Origin: Lachnospiraceae bacterium
GTDB lineage: Bacteria; Bacillota; Clostridia; Lachnospirales; Lachnospiraceae
Assembly: GCA_017635395.1 (NCBI GenBank)
Contig: JAGBLN010000058.1
Coordinates: forward strand, 1-64,000
Reading direction: 5' to 3'
Length of the DNA stretch: 64,000 nt
In this document: positions 52,460 through 60,678 of the stretch, one piece after another
Layout of the letters: each line of letters opens with the position of its first letter
How positions within the stretch are numbered: position 1 is the first letter of the stretch
The notes under the pieces: model-generated
Database searches by the model: none
What the model was told of the DNA's origin: nothing
What the model saw: the letters and a program-made list of their open reading frames with translations, nothing else
Position numbers and translations under genes: made by a program

Positions 52460-53920
52460 TTACGCCTTGTAAAGATCCTTAACTGTAGGATACAGTTTCT
52501 TGAATGTGGCATACTTTTCTTCGTATTTAGCCACTAATTCAGGCTCCGGTTTGATAACTTCCTTAACCTTAACTAACTGTGATGTTGCGGCCTCAACATT
52601 TGCAAATTTTCCACATCCGACAGCCGCAAGGATTGCTCCGCCAAGGGCCGGTCCTTCATCATTCTCCTGGATTTCAAGGCTGATGTTCATTACATTGGCA
52701 ATTATCCTTCTCCATAACGGGCTCTTAGCTCCGCCGCCGCATATATTGGAAATGTTTATCTCTACGCCAAGGCTTCTTGCAACTTCCAGGGAGTCCCTGA
52801 GTCCGAAGGCAACGCCCTCAAGAACTGCCAGAACCATGTCTTCCCTTGTGGTATCCATGCTCATTCCTAAGAATCCTGCCCTTACCAAAGGATCGTTATG
52901 AGGCGATCTCTCACCCATAAGGTAAGGAAGGAAGAAAACATTGTTTTCGCCAAGCTTTGTGATTCCTGCCTGGTTTCCTGCATAATCCTTGTCCTTAAGT
53001 ATCTCATCCATCCACCACTTATTGCATGATGCAGCTGAAAGCATGCAACCCATAAGATGGAAGCCGCCGTCCGCATGCGCAAATGAATGAAGGGAATTCT
53101 TATCATCAACAGAGAACTTATCATTTGATATAAAGATGGTTCCGGATGTTCCAAGCGAGATGTTACATCTTCCGGCACCTACTGTTCCCGTTCCGATAGC
53201 TGCTGCAGCATTATCACCGGCGCCTGCAACAACCTTAGGTGTACCGGTAATACCCAGCTGAGCGCATACTTCAGGCTTAACCTCGCCGACTACATCAAAG
53301 CTTTCATGCAATTCAGGCATTGATATATTGGAGATTCCGCATATCTCAAGCATTTCCTTGGACCAGCATTTATTCTTAACATCAAGGAGCAGCATTCCGG
53401 ATGCATCCGAATAGTCAGACACATAAGCGCCTGTAAGTTTGTATACAATATAATCCTTGGGCAGCATCAGCTTGCTGATCTTTGCAAAGTTCTCAGGCTC
53501 ATTTTCCTTAACCCAGAGTACCTTCGGAGCCGTAAATCCGGCAAATGCGATATTGCCGGTATATTCCGACAGCTTGTCCTGTCCGATCACAGTATTGAGA
53601 TAGTCTGTTTCCTTGGTGGTCCTTCCGTCATTCCAGAGGATCGCAGGCCTGATAACATTGTCATTTTCATCAAGAATAACCAGTCCGTGCATCTGTCCGC
53701 CAACGCCGATACCGTCAACGGTCTTGTCATCAACGGATTCGAGAAGCTTTCCTATACCCTCGATCGTTCCCTTGTACCAGTCCTCGGGATTCTGCTCAGA
53801 CCATCCGGACTGAGGAAAGCTGATGGGATATTCAACTGATACGGTCTTAAGGATTTCTCCCTCATTACTCATGGCAAGCAGCTTAACTGCGGATGTACCA
53901 AGATCAACACCTATAAACAT
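52460..53920 (-). CDS. xylB: Xylulokinase (FGGY family)
   Basis: 486 aa. It phosphorylates D-xylulose to D-xylulose 5-phosphate with ATP. Features: GVDLGTSAVKLLAM (ATP-binding start), GWSEQNPEDW, the catalytic-Asp region near GIGVGGQMHGLVIL...AILWNDGRT, GAGDNAAAAIGTGTVG, YLMGERSPHNDP and the C-terminal FGGY-like ICGGGAKSPLWRRI. Length fits the family (about 480-500). It is followed closely by galM and preceded by the isomerase gene after a gap with a repeat and a terminator-like hairpin. The xylulokinase subfamily is recognised by overall similarity; a ribulokinase role is less likely. Confidence 0.92.
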   Translation of the reverse strand: MFIGVDLGTSAVKLLAMSNEGEILKTVSVEYPISFPQSGWSEQNPEDWYKGTIEGIGKLLESVDDKTVDGIGVGGQMHGLVILDENDNVIRPAILWNDGRTTKETDYLNTVIGQDKLSEYTGNIAFAGFTAPKVLWVKENEPENFAKISKLMLPKDYIVYKLTGAYVSDYSDASGMLLLDVKNKCWSKEMLEICGISNISMPELHESFDVVGEVKPEVCAQLGITGTPKVVAGAGDNAAAAIGTGTVGAGRCNISLGTSGTIFISNDKFSVDDKNSLHSFAHADGGFHLMGCMLSAASCNKWWMDEILKDKDYAGNQAGITKLGENNVFFLPYLMGERSPHNDPLVRAGFLGMSMDTTREDMVLAVLEGVAFGLRDSLEVARSLGVEINISNICGGGAKSPLWRRIIANVMNISLEIQENDEGPALGGAILAAVGCGKFANVEAATSQLVKVKEVIKPEPELVAKYEEKYATFKKLYPTVKDLYKA

Positions 53921-53949
53921 TTTATTAACCTCCTTATATTACATTACTA

Positions 53950-54000
53950 GTAACTGTTCAGAACCCTTCGGGTTCTTCCGGTTACGGCTGTCCTGAATAG
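53950..54000 (-). repeat. Hairpin-rich repeat, copy 4 (internally deleted)
   Basis: Only the GTAACTG..AGAACCC..GGTTCT hairpin and the outer GGCTGTCCTGAATAG end remain; the middle of the repeat is missing. It lies in the gap between the isomerase gene and xylB, again in the orientation of transcription. Confidence 0.7.
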
Positions 54001-54030
54001 CTGCCATTACTATTCGTTTTTCATATACAG

Positions 54031-54072
54031 CAAAAGGCAGGCATATCACATTTGCTGTAACTATGCCTGCCT
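54031..54072 (-). terminator. Terminator-like hairpin after the sugar isomerase gene
   Basis: On the minus strand AGGCAGGCATA pairs with TATGCCTGCCT around a 16-base loop, followed by TTTT. It would stop or attenuate transcription between the isomerase and xylB. Confidence 0.75.
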
Positions 54073-54105
54073 CCCCACCCTCATATTGTATTAACAGTTT
54101 TTATT

Positions 54106-55593
54106 TCACTTTTTAGGGAAAGGATTCTCTGACTTGTATCTTACGCCAGCGGGCTGGTTGTAATCTATCTCGTCGAACTTAACTCCCAGATACTTGAATA
54201 CATCATAGAGCAGCCTTCCGTTATGATGGAATGTGATCGCTGCATGATGAGGATAATTCTTCTGAACGAGTACGTGGCGATAGAAGCGGCCCATTTCAGG
54301 AACACCGAATATACCGATTGCACCGAAGGATCTTGTCCTTACAGGAAGGATCTCGCCCTCTGCAACATATGCACGAAGCTTAGCATCAGCTGTGCTCTGG
54401 AGTCTGAATATTGTAGCCTCACCGGGGATCAGATCACCTTCAAGTGTTCCGTTTGTAACTTCTACAGGAAGCGAACGAGCCATGATCTTCTGGTTCTTCA
54501 TCTCGCAGAATGCCAGCTTATCTGTAGCTGTGTTTCCACAGTGGAAGCCCATGAATGTATCTGTAAGCTTGTAATCATAAGCAAACTTGCCCTTTATCTC
54601 AGCCTCATACATATCCTTAGGAACAGTATTATTGATATCAAGAAGAGTAACTGTATCTTCACTTACGAGCTCACCGATGTACTCTGAAAGAGCGCCATAA
54701 ATATCAACCTCACATGAAACAGGGATACCATCCTTTGCAAGACGGCTGTTTACATAGCAGGGAACACACTTGAACTGTGTCTGGAATGCAGGCCAGCACT
54801 TTCCTGCAACGATTACATTGCTCTTGCATCCCTTATGAGCATCGATCCAGTCGCGAAGAGTAAGCTCATACTGTGCAAGTGTTGAAAGGATTTCAGGCTT
54901 CTTGTTACCTGCGCCCAGCTCTTTAGCCATGTCGTCAACAACTGCAGGAATTCTCTCATCGCCTTCATGCTTCTTGAATGCTTCAAAAAGATCCAGCTCT
55001 GAATTCTCCTCGATCTCAACATCAAGATTGTAAAGCTGCTTGATAGGAGCATTGCATGCAAGGAAGTCCTGGGGACGAGGACCAAAGCTTATGATCTTCA
55101 GATCGCTTAAAGCTATTCCTACTCTTGCGACGGTCTTGAAATCGTTTATCATATCTGCGCACTCATCTGCGTCTCCTACAGGATACTCAGGAATGTATGC
55201 GCGAAGATTACGGAGCTTCAGATTGTAGCTTGCATTGAGCATACCACAGTAAGCATCTCCTCTGTCATCAAGGAGTCTGTCACCTGATTCTTCTGCAGCT
55301 GCGATTACTGCTGAAGGTCCTTTAAACTCTTTAACAAGAAGAGTCTCAGGTGTCTCAGGTCCGAAATTGCCAAGATATACAACAAGTGCATTACATCCTG
55401 CTGCATTAACTTCAGCAAGAGCCTTTCTCATATCTACTTCGTTTTCAACAGTTGTCTGGCATTCAAAGATCTCGCCGTACTTTGAAGTATACGCTGCAAC
55501 AACAGCCTTTCTTCTGCTTTCTGAAAGTGACATAGGGAAACAGTCCCTGCTCACTGCGATGATTCCCATTTTTACTTCAGGTAAATTCTTCAT
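54106..55593 (-). CDS. Fucose/arabinose-isomerase-family ketol isomerase
   Basis: 495 aa. The sequence follows the L-fucose isomerase/L-arabinose isomerase superfamily: an N-terminal Rossmann-like region (IIAVSRDCFPMSLSESRR, ALVVYLGNFGPETPE), a middle domain (KIISFGPRPQDFLACNAPI) and a C-terminal metal-binding domain (CEVDIYGALSEYIGE, LLDINNT, MGFHCGNTATDKL, HHAAITFHHNG). Such enzymes interconvert aldoses and ketoses using Mn2+. The cluster has xylB and xylosidase-like genes but no xylA-type xylose isomerase in view, so this protein could provide D-xylose to D-xylulose conversion. That substrate is inference; L-fucose or L-arabinose remain possible. It is 78 bases after the GH3 gene. Confidence 0.75.
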   Translation of the reverse strand: MKNLPEVKMGIIAVSRDCFPMSLSESRRKAVVAAYTSKYGEIFECQTTVENEVDMRKALAEVNAAGCNALVVYLGNFGPETPETLLVKEFKGPSAVIAAAEESGDRLLDDRGDAYCGMLNASYNLKLRNLRAYIPEYPVGDADECADMINDFKTVARVGIALSDLKIISFGPRPQDFLACNAPIKQLYNLDVEIEENSELDLFEAFKKHEGDERIPAVVDDMAKELGAGNKKPEILSTLAQYELTLRDWIDAHKGCKSNVIVAGKCWPAFQTQFKCVPCYVNSRLAKDGIPVSCEVDIYGALSEYIGELVSEDTVTLLDINNTVPKDMYEAEIKGKFAYDYKLTDTFMGFHCGNTATDKLAFCEMKNQKIMARSLPVEVTNGTLEGDLIPGEATIFRLQSTADAKLRAYVAEGEILPVRTRSFGAIGIFGVPEMGRFYRHVLVQKNYPHHAAITFHHNGRLLYDVFKYLGVKFDEIDYNQPAGVRYKSENPFPKK

Positions 55594-55671
55594 GTGTTAT
55601 AACCTCCTCGTTATTTTTTAACTGTTCTTGATAGTACTTTTTATTTTATAAAAATCTTTTTCCAATCTTTT

Positions 55672-57834
55672 TTATATGGTAACCTCTGCCGTCAGGCACT
55701 TGTTCCCGGTAAGGGCTTCACTTCTGTCATCCGGCTGCTGTCCACCTACATAAATCGTATACCGGCCGTGGAGTTTTACTCTCCTTCCGTCTTCAAGGAC
55801 GGTATCGAAAGCTCTCTCGCCCAGCTTGAATGTAACGGTCTTTGACTCTCCGGGCTCAAGGGTAACTCTTTCAAATCCCGCCAGACTGAAGAACGGCTGA
55901 TTGTCAACATCTGTCGATCCGTCCAGATTCTCCACATCAGCGTTAAGTCCGTTAGAAAGCTTTTCACGGATCCGGTTGCTTACATAAAGCTCTGTGATCT
56001 CGTCAGCCTTAACATCACCAGTATTCTTAACGGTAACATTTACGCTTACACCGGCAACTGCATCAGAATCATTTTCATTTACCTTTACATCACTGTATTC
56101 AAACTTGGAATATGAAAGTCCGTAACCGAAAGGATATAAAGGCTCGCCTGTAAAGTACCTGTAAGTCCTGTTCTTCATGCTGTAGTCTTCCATGGGAGGC
56201 TGGGTTCCGTCCTTATAGAATGTAACCGGAAGCTTTCCGCCGGGACATGCATTACCGAATATGATGTCTGCAACTGCCTGACCGCCAGCCTGACCGCTGT
56301 ACCAGCTCTGGATTATTGCACTTACATTTTCTTCCTCGTAGCTAAAATCTATTGCACTACCGGTATTGCAGACTATTATTACAGGCTTTCCAGTGCTTAC
56401 AACTCTCTTGATAAGCTTCTGCTGTGATTCAGGAAGGAAAAGGGATGTCTTATCGCCTGCTGCGAAAGCATTTCCTGTATCGCCCTCTTCACCTTCAATT
56501 GTGGAATCAAGGCCAACACAGAGAACAACCACATCACTGGCTCTTGCCACGGTTTCTGCTTCACTAAGTCTGTCATCCTCAACTGCAAGATTCTGAACCC
56601 TGTCGTTAAAGAGATGTGAGCCTTCGGAGTACAGAACCCTGGTTCCAGGATTCACTACGTTCCTTATGCCCTGAAGATTTGTAACATATCTTGATGATGT
56701 TCCGTTATAGTTTCCTTCCAGAACAGCAATGGATGTAGCTGTAGGACCTACAACGGCAATTGTCTTTATCTTGTCCTTATTTAAAGGAAGCAAGCCGTCA
56801 TTCTTAAGAAGAACAGTTGAATTTACGCTTGCCTTATATGAAAGCTCTGCTGATTCTTCGGTATCCAGGGATTCAATTCCGATGCTGTCATACTCACAGT
56901 CGGACGAGAACATTCCCAGTGCAGCCCTGATGGTATATGCGCTTATTGCTGCGTTCCTTATTTCTTCCTCGGTAACAAGCCCCTGTCTGTAGGCTTCCAT
57001 GATTTCTCTGTATACATAACCTGCATTTACATCGCAACTTGCCTTTAACGCAAGCGCTGCAGACTCAACCACATTCTTTGTTACGTGATGGTTTTCATGA
57101 ATATCCATAAGGGCAAGGAAATCTGATACGAAATATCCATCAAATCCCCATTCCTTTCTAAGCCTCTTAACAACCAGTTCCTGGCTTGCACATGCAGGCT
57201 CGCCGTTCACTCTGTTATATGCGCCCATAACGCCGGAAACATCAGCCTCTTTGATGGCAGCATAGAATGCCGGAGTATAGGTTTCTTCTAAATCTTTTGC
57301 TGATGCCTTTGCATCAAAGCCGTGCCTTAAAGCCTCAGGTCCGGAGTGCACTGCGTAATGCTTTGCACAGGCGGAAGTCTTTAAGTATTTTCCGTCACCC
57401 TGAAGTCCCTTTATAAATGCAACACCGAGAGCGCCTGTCAGATACGGATCCTCGCCGTATGTTTCCTGGCCTCTGCCCCATCTTGCATCCCTGAAGATAT
57501 TTACATTGGGAGACCACATCGTGATCCCCTTGTACAGATCCCTGTCACCGTATTTCCTGGACTCGTTGTACTTTGCCCTGGCCTCTGTTGCTACCACATC
57601 ACCGATCTTCTGAAGCATTTCTTTATCGAACATTGCCGCAAGAGCTATAGCCTGGGGAAATACTGTCGCTGTGCCTGCCCTGGCAAGTCCGTGGAGACCC
57701 TCATTCCACCAGTTGTACGCAGGAATATCTTTTGATTCCACCGCCGGACTGTCGTATTTAATCTGCGATGCTGCCTCCTCCAAAGTCATGGAATCAACAA
57801 GTTTCTTTGCGATTTCTTTAAATTCTTTTTTCAT
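55672..57834 (-). CDS. GH3 glycosidase, likely beta-xylosidase
   Basis: 720 aa, no signal peptide, so it acts on imported oligosaccharides. GH3 layout: TIM barrel (1-330), alpha/beta sandwich (340-590) and fibronectin type III-like C-terminus (610-715). The nucleophile is Asp238 in GYFVSDFLAL. YNWWNEGLHGLAR, GEDPYLTG, KHYAVHSGPE and GVMGAYNRVNG are as in GH3 beta-xylosidases. The second domain has VVGPTATS and IVCNTGSAIDF. The NWWNE pattern favours xylosidase over glucosidase, but specificity is not proven. It heads the run isomerase, xylB, galM; its promoter shares a 41-bp motif with the transporter operon. Confidence 0.86.
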   Translation of the reverse strand: MKKEFKEIAKKLVDSMTLEEAASQIKYDSPAVESKDIPAYNWWNEGLHGLARAGTATVFPQAIALAAMFDKEMLQKIGDVVATEARAKYNESRKYGDRDLYKGITMWSPNVNIFRDARWGRGQETYGEDPYLTGALGVAFIKGLQGDGKYLKTSACAKHYAVHSGPEALRHGFDAKASAKDLEETYTPAFYAAIKEADVSGVMGAYNRVNGEPACASQELVVKRLRKEWGFDGYFVSDFLALMDIHENHHVTKNVVESAALALKASCDVNAGYVYREIMEAYRQGLVTEEEIRNAAISAYTIRAALGMFSSDCEYDSIGIESLDTEESAELSYKASVNSTVLLKNDGLLPLNKDKIKTIAVVGPTATSIAVLEGNYNGTSSRYVTNLQGIRNVVNPGTRVLYSEGSHLFNDRVQNLAVEDDRLSEAETVARASDVVVLCVGLDSTIEGEEGDTGNAFAAGDKTSLFLPESQQKLIKRVVSTGKPVIIVCNTGSAIDFSYEEENVSAIIQSWYSGQAGGQAVADIIFGNACPGGKLPVTFYKDGTQPPMEDYSMKNRTYRYFTGEPLYPFGYGLSYSKFEYSDVKVNENDSDAVAGVSVNVTVKNTGDVKADEITELYVSNRIREKLSNGLNADVENLDGSTDVDNQPFFSLAGFERVTLEPGESKTVTFKLGERAFDTVLEDGRRVKLHGRYTIYVGGQQPDDRSEALTGNKCLTAEVTI

Positions 57835-57925
57835 AAAAACTCTCCGAATTCTTGCCCTGTAATAGCAGCACTGTTACCTGCAATGACTAAATACTACGTC
57901 CTCGCACAAAAAAACAAACTACACC

Positions 57926-57994
57926 GTTATCATGGTAACATAGGAAAATTTCAATTACTTTTCAAAAGTTGCGATGTATTTACCGAAAGTTGCT
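57926..57994 (-). promoter_or_regulatory. Promoter and AraC-type direct repeats of the GH3 gene
   Basis: On the minus strand: AGCAAC (plus 57989-57994), TCGCAA (57969-57974; GCAA cores 21 bp apart), TTGAAAAGTAAT (57954-57965), then 22 bases after TTGAAA an extended -10 TGT-TACCAT (57932-57940). An imperfect 14-bp palindrome (57926-57939, GTTAYCATGRTAAC type) covers the -10. The region 57954-57994 aligns without gaps to the transport operon promoter. Confidence 0.65.
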
Positions 57995-58009
57995 AAAATA
58001 AAAACAATA

Positions 58010-58047
58010 AAAAACCATTTCTTCACTGATCATGAAAAAATGGTTTG
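58010..58047 (-). terminator. Terminator after the PolC-like fragment gene
   Basis: On the minus strand AAACCATTT and AAATGGTTT pair around TTC..GAA and a short loop, followed by TTT. It lies about 30 bases after the stop. Confidence 0.8.
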
Positions 58048-58076
58048 CTATTAAAACTATTTAATTCTTGGCTTGA

Positions 58077-58682
58077 TCAATAAATATCTTTAGTCTCTCT
58101 GAGTTCCGGACGGCGCTCCAGCTCAACAGCCGCACGTGACAGGAGTTTCAAAAGCTCTGCTATCATCCTCTCTCTGGAAGGGAGCCTGCGGATATCAAGT
58201 ATCACACTGCTTATCTCATCCGGTACATCATAGAGCTCAAGCATGTCACGAAGATCGCTCTTATCAGCATCGTCTATATGCTCTTTGCAGTACTCCATAA
58301 GTTCAACTGCCTCTTCCTGGGAATAACCCTCATCCAGCATGAACTCATATATATCCTCTGCCACAAGTATAGGATAATGCTTAAACCAGGACTCCAGATA
58401 TGCATCTGTTCCGTCTACGGAATCATAACGGGTATACATAAGCGATACCGTGTCACACATCTGCCAGAAATTCCTCGGCCTAAGATCTGCTATCACCCTG
58501 CGCTGACGCTCGGAACCGGCTACTGCAACAAGATCCTCCCAGGTCAGCTTTCTGAATATAACAGGATCAATTCCATTTGCCCTAAGCAATTCATTGATCC
58601 AGGTAGAATTTACGCACAACGCTACAGATCCGTTGGTAAAACCCAGATCTCTGACGATGAAACGATAGCCTCTGTTTCTCAC
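58077..58682 (-). CDS. Small protein resembling a PolC C-terminal segment
   Basis: 201 aa, GTG start at 58682 with AGGAG seven to eight bases upstream, so translation looks genuine. The central part reads like a diverged piece of the Gram-positive replicative polymerase PolC (C-family DNA polymerase): RPRNFWQMCDTVSLM resembles RPKTFSELVQISGL; EDIYEFMLDEGYSQEEAVELME resembles the DDIMVYLI..GLEPSLAFKIME helices; DVPDEISSVILDIRRL resembles DVPEWYIDSCKKIKYM. The polymerase catalytic residues lie outside this segment. It is either a domesticated fragment or a decaying copy with its own signals. The comparison is from memory of PolC sequences, not an alignment. Confidence 0.6.
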   Translation of the reverse strand: MRNRGYRFIVRDLGFTNGSVALCVNSTWINELLRANGIDPVIFRKLTWEDLVAVAGSERQRRVIADLRPRNFWQMCDTVSLMYTRYDSVDGTDAYLESWFKHYPILVAEDIYEFMLDEGYSQEEAVELMEYCKEHIDDADKSDLRDMLELYDVPDEISSVILDIRRLPSRERMIAELLKLLSRAAVELERRPELRETKDIY

Positions 58683-58715
58683 AAATAATCTCCTGCTATA
58701 AGTATTAATATCAGG

Positions 58716-58858
58716 GTAACCGGAGAACCCTTCGGATTCTTCCGGTTACGGCAGCCTGCAATTAAAGGTTTGCTTCGCAAACAGCAGGCAGCCATAGTTA
58801 AATCAACTCTCCTGTACGCCCTCAGCAGTAAATGCTTCGGGCTGTCCTGAATAGTTAC
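58716..58858 (-). repeat. Hairpin-rich repeat, copy 5
   Basis: A full copy in the leader of the PolC-like gene, 34 bases upstream of its start. Its outer hairpin reads GTAACCGG..CCGGTTAC where other copies have GTAACTG..CAGTTAC, a compensatory change, and the inner GCAAA/TTTGC hairpin is preserved. The rest of the 624-base gap (58859-59183) holds an IR GTGGTCT/AGACCAC (58891-58933), A+T-rich DNA, an isolated TATAAT at 59118 and a CCGTGA..TCACGG hairpin near 59150-59169. I see no gene there. Confidence 0.85.
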
Positions 58859-59183
58859 ATATCAGGAACTTATACCCTGTCCCCTCATATAGTGGTCTCA
58901 ACATCTTGTATCATAGTTTAAGCCACAGACCACGACTTTAATTATACACATTTTTTTTCAAAATGGTAGTATTTTTCATAGATTTAGTGGAAAATTTTTC
59001 AAAAAACACATCTTGTTGATAGAGATTTTGAACAAAAAACGTTTTCCGACCGGTGAACCTGTCTTTTTTTCTGTTCTATATCTTGTATTCTTCCTAATTC
59101 TACTTATTTTAATGAAGTATAATATCATGCCTGACTACAGCCTGCGGCTCCGTGATATGTTTCACGGAAGATATCATCTTTAG

Positions 59184-59237
59184 ATTGTTAACCTAAATTA
59201 TTACATTGTTGACAATTCGTTTTTATAGTGCTAACAT
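59184..59237 (+). promoter_or_regulatory. BirA operator and bioY promoter
   Basis: ATTGTTAAC (59184-59192), a 15-base spacer and GTTGACAAT (59208-59216) form a BirA operator, with one mismatch from perfect dyad symmetry. The right half-site contains the -35 TTGACA (59209-59214); 17 bases later an extended -10 TGC-TAACAT (59229-59237) follows. Biotin-loaded BirA would block RNA polymerase. Confidence 0.8.
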
Positions 59238-59306
59238 TACGTGTGCGGAATACTTTAACCATCACAACATCCCGCATAATAAACATAATCCTTGGGAGGC
59301 GGCTAA

Positions 59307-59891
59307 ATGGCGGCAAAAACAGACAAAATCGAAAAACCATCAGAGAAAAAAATTTTCCGTACATTAGATATAACTTATATAGGTGCCGCCGTAGCACTCA
59401 TAACAATCTGCTCATGGATAAGCATACCGACCACTATCCCATTCACATTACAGACTTTTGCGGTAATGCTCACAGTACTGCTCCTCGGCGGAATGCGGGG
59501 AACCATAGCGATCATCGTTTACATTCTTTTAGGCGCAGTCGGGGTTCCTGTCTTTTCCGGATTTTCCGGAGGCATCGGCAAACTGATGGGGCCTACAGGC
59601 GGATATATTATCGGTTTTCTTGGAACCGCACTTGTGATGTGGGGATTTGAAAAAATATTAGGAAAGAAACTATGGGTATATATAGCAGCTATAGTCCTGG
59701 GACTCATCGTCTGCTACACATTCGGTACGATGTGGTTCATAAAGCTCTACACCGCCGATGACGGCAGCAAGGCAACATTAGCTATGGCCCTTTCCTGGTG
59801 CGTCATACCATACCTCATACCGGAAGTGATAAAGGTAGTCCTTGCGCTGACGCTTGGGACGAATAAAGCCATACGCAGCGTGATACATTAG
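59307..59891 (+). CDS. bioY: BioY biotin transporter (ECF S component)
   Basis: 194 aa with six predicted helices. BioY binds biotin in the membrane and works with the ECF module (EcfAA'T) encoded elsewhere. Family features are IPTTIPFTLQTFAVMLTVLLLGGMRG near the start, LGAVGVPVFSGFSGGIGKLMGPTGGYIIGF in the middle, and the ending LIPEVIKVVLALTLG. A GGGAGG site precedes the ATG. The operator upstream shows repression by BirA when biotin is plentiful, which implies the organism takes up biotin; no biotin synthesis genes are visible here. Confidence 0.95.
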   Translation: MAAKTDKIEKPSEKKIFRTLDITYIGAAVALITICSWISIPTTIPFTLQTFAVMLTVLLLGGMRGTIAIIVYILLGAVGVPVFSGFSGGIGKLMGPTGGYIIGFLGTALVMWGFEKILGKKLWVYIAAIVLGLIVCYTFGTMWFIKLYTADDGSKATLAMALSWCVIPYLIPEVIKVVLALTLGTNKAIRSVIH

Positions 59892-59930
59892 AACAATAAA
59901 CAACTCCCACCGTTACTATCATAAACCTAT

Positions 59931-59973
59931 TAAAAAAACTCCTCCGGTCAGGCTTACGGGCGAAGGAGTTTTT
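59931..59973. terminator. Bidirectional terminator between bioY and the Nudix gene
   Basis: AAAAAACTCCT pairs with AGGAGTTTTTT, with an inner CCG/CGG-like region and loop. It serves the convergent bioY and Nudix genes. Confidence 0.85.
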
Positions 59974-60000
59974 TACATCCATATAAAATATAAAGCATTA

Positions 60001-60675
60001 TTATTCCCACATTCCCGACACGAAATACATAAGTGACATCCATGTGTAGACCGAGTAATACACTCCCCTGTCATCCGTTCCGTCCTTGAGCATCTTCATG
60101 GCTTCATCCTTATTCACCCTGACAAAACCGGAGAATATCTCTTTACCGACGGCGCCTTCCTGGGTAAGCTTAAGTTCCCTGCCGTTAGTATTTATCACAG
60201 CGCACACCAGGGCATTGCTTTCATCAGTAAAGCCCGGCGTCGAAAAGACAAGAGGGTTTACAATCTTAAGAACATCTCCCTTGGCCTCATCCGGATCAAT
60301 ACCCGTCTCTTCAAACAGCTCACGTTTTGCAGCCAGAAGCACCGGGGACTCTGCGCCTTTGTCTTCTTCATCTATAAGTCCAGCAGGAACACCTGTAATG
60401 AACTGTCCCGTGACATACCTGAACTCCCTTGACAACAGCAGAACCGGCTCTCCCTCACCTTTAAGAATGACAAAGCAGCTCACCGCATCCGGTATCATAT
60501 TCTTAAAGTCTTCACCATGCTTTACTACAGCCAGATCATCCTTCTTACGCCTGCTGGCATCATAGTAGAACTTCCCTTCCGTACCGTAATGCAGCTTGTA
60601 AAGGTTCGCATATTTCGACTCGTAGAGGATCTCCACATCTTCTTTATTTATTTCAGGCGCTTTATCTGAAACCAT
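60001..60675 (-). CDS. Nudix hydrolase (ADP-ribose pyrophosphatase-like)
   Basis: 224 aa. It should hydrolyse a nucleoside diphosphate linked to another group. The Nudix box is recognisable as GLIDEEDKGAESPVLLAAKR plus ELFEETGI, with the catalytic RE..EE residues in place. The stretch between the Gly and the RELFEET core is longer than the usual Gx5Ex7 by about five residues, so the loop is enlarged. The N-terminal part (ESKYANLYKLHY) resembles ADP-ribose hydrolases. The start lies three bases after the stop of the DHHW gene and uses the GGAGGAGG inside it, so it is co-transcribed with the O-acetylation genes. Confidence 0.82.
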   Translation of the reverse strand: MVSDKAPEINKEDVEILYESKYANLYKLHYGTEGKFYYDASRRKKDDLAVVKHGEDFKNMIPDAVSCFVILKGEGEPVLLLSREFRYVTGQFITGVPAGLIDEEDKGAESPVLLAAKRELFEETGIDPDEAKGDVLKIVNPLVFSTPGFTDESNALVCAVINTNGRELKLTQEGAVGKEIFSGFVRVNKDEAMKMLKDGTDDRGVYYSVYTWMSLMYFVSGMWE

Positions 60676-60678
60676 TGC

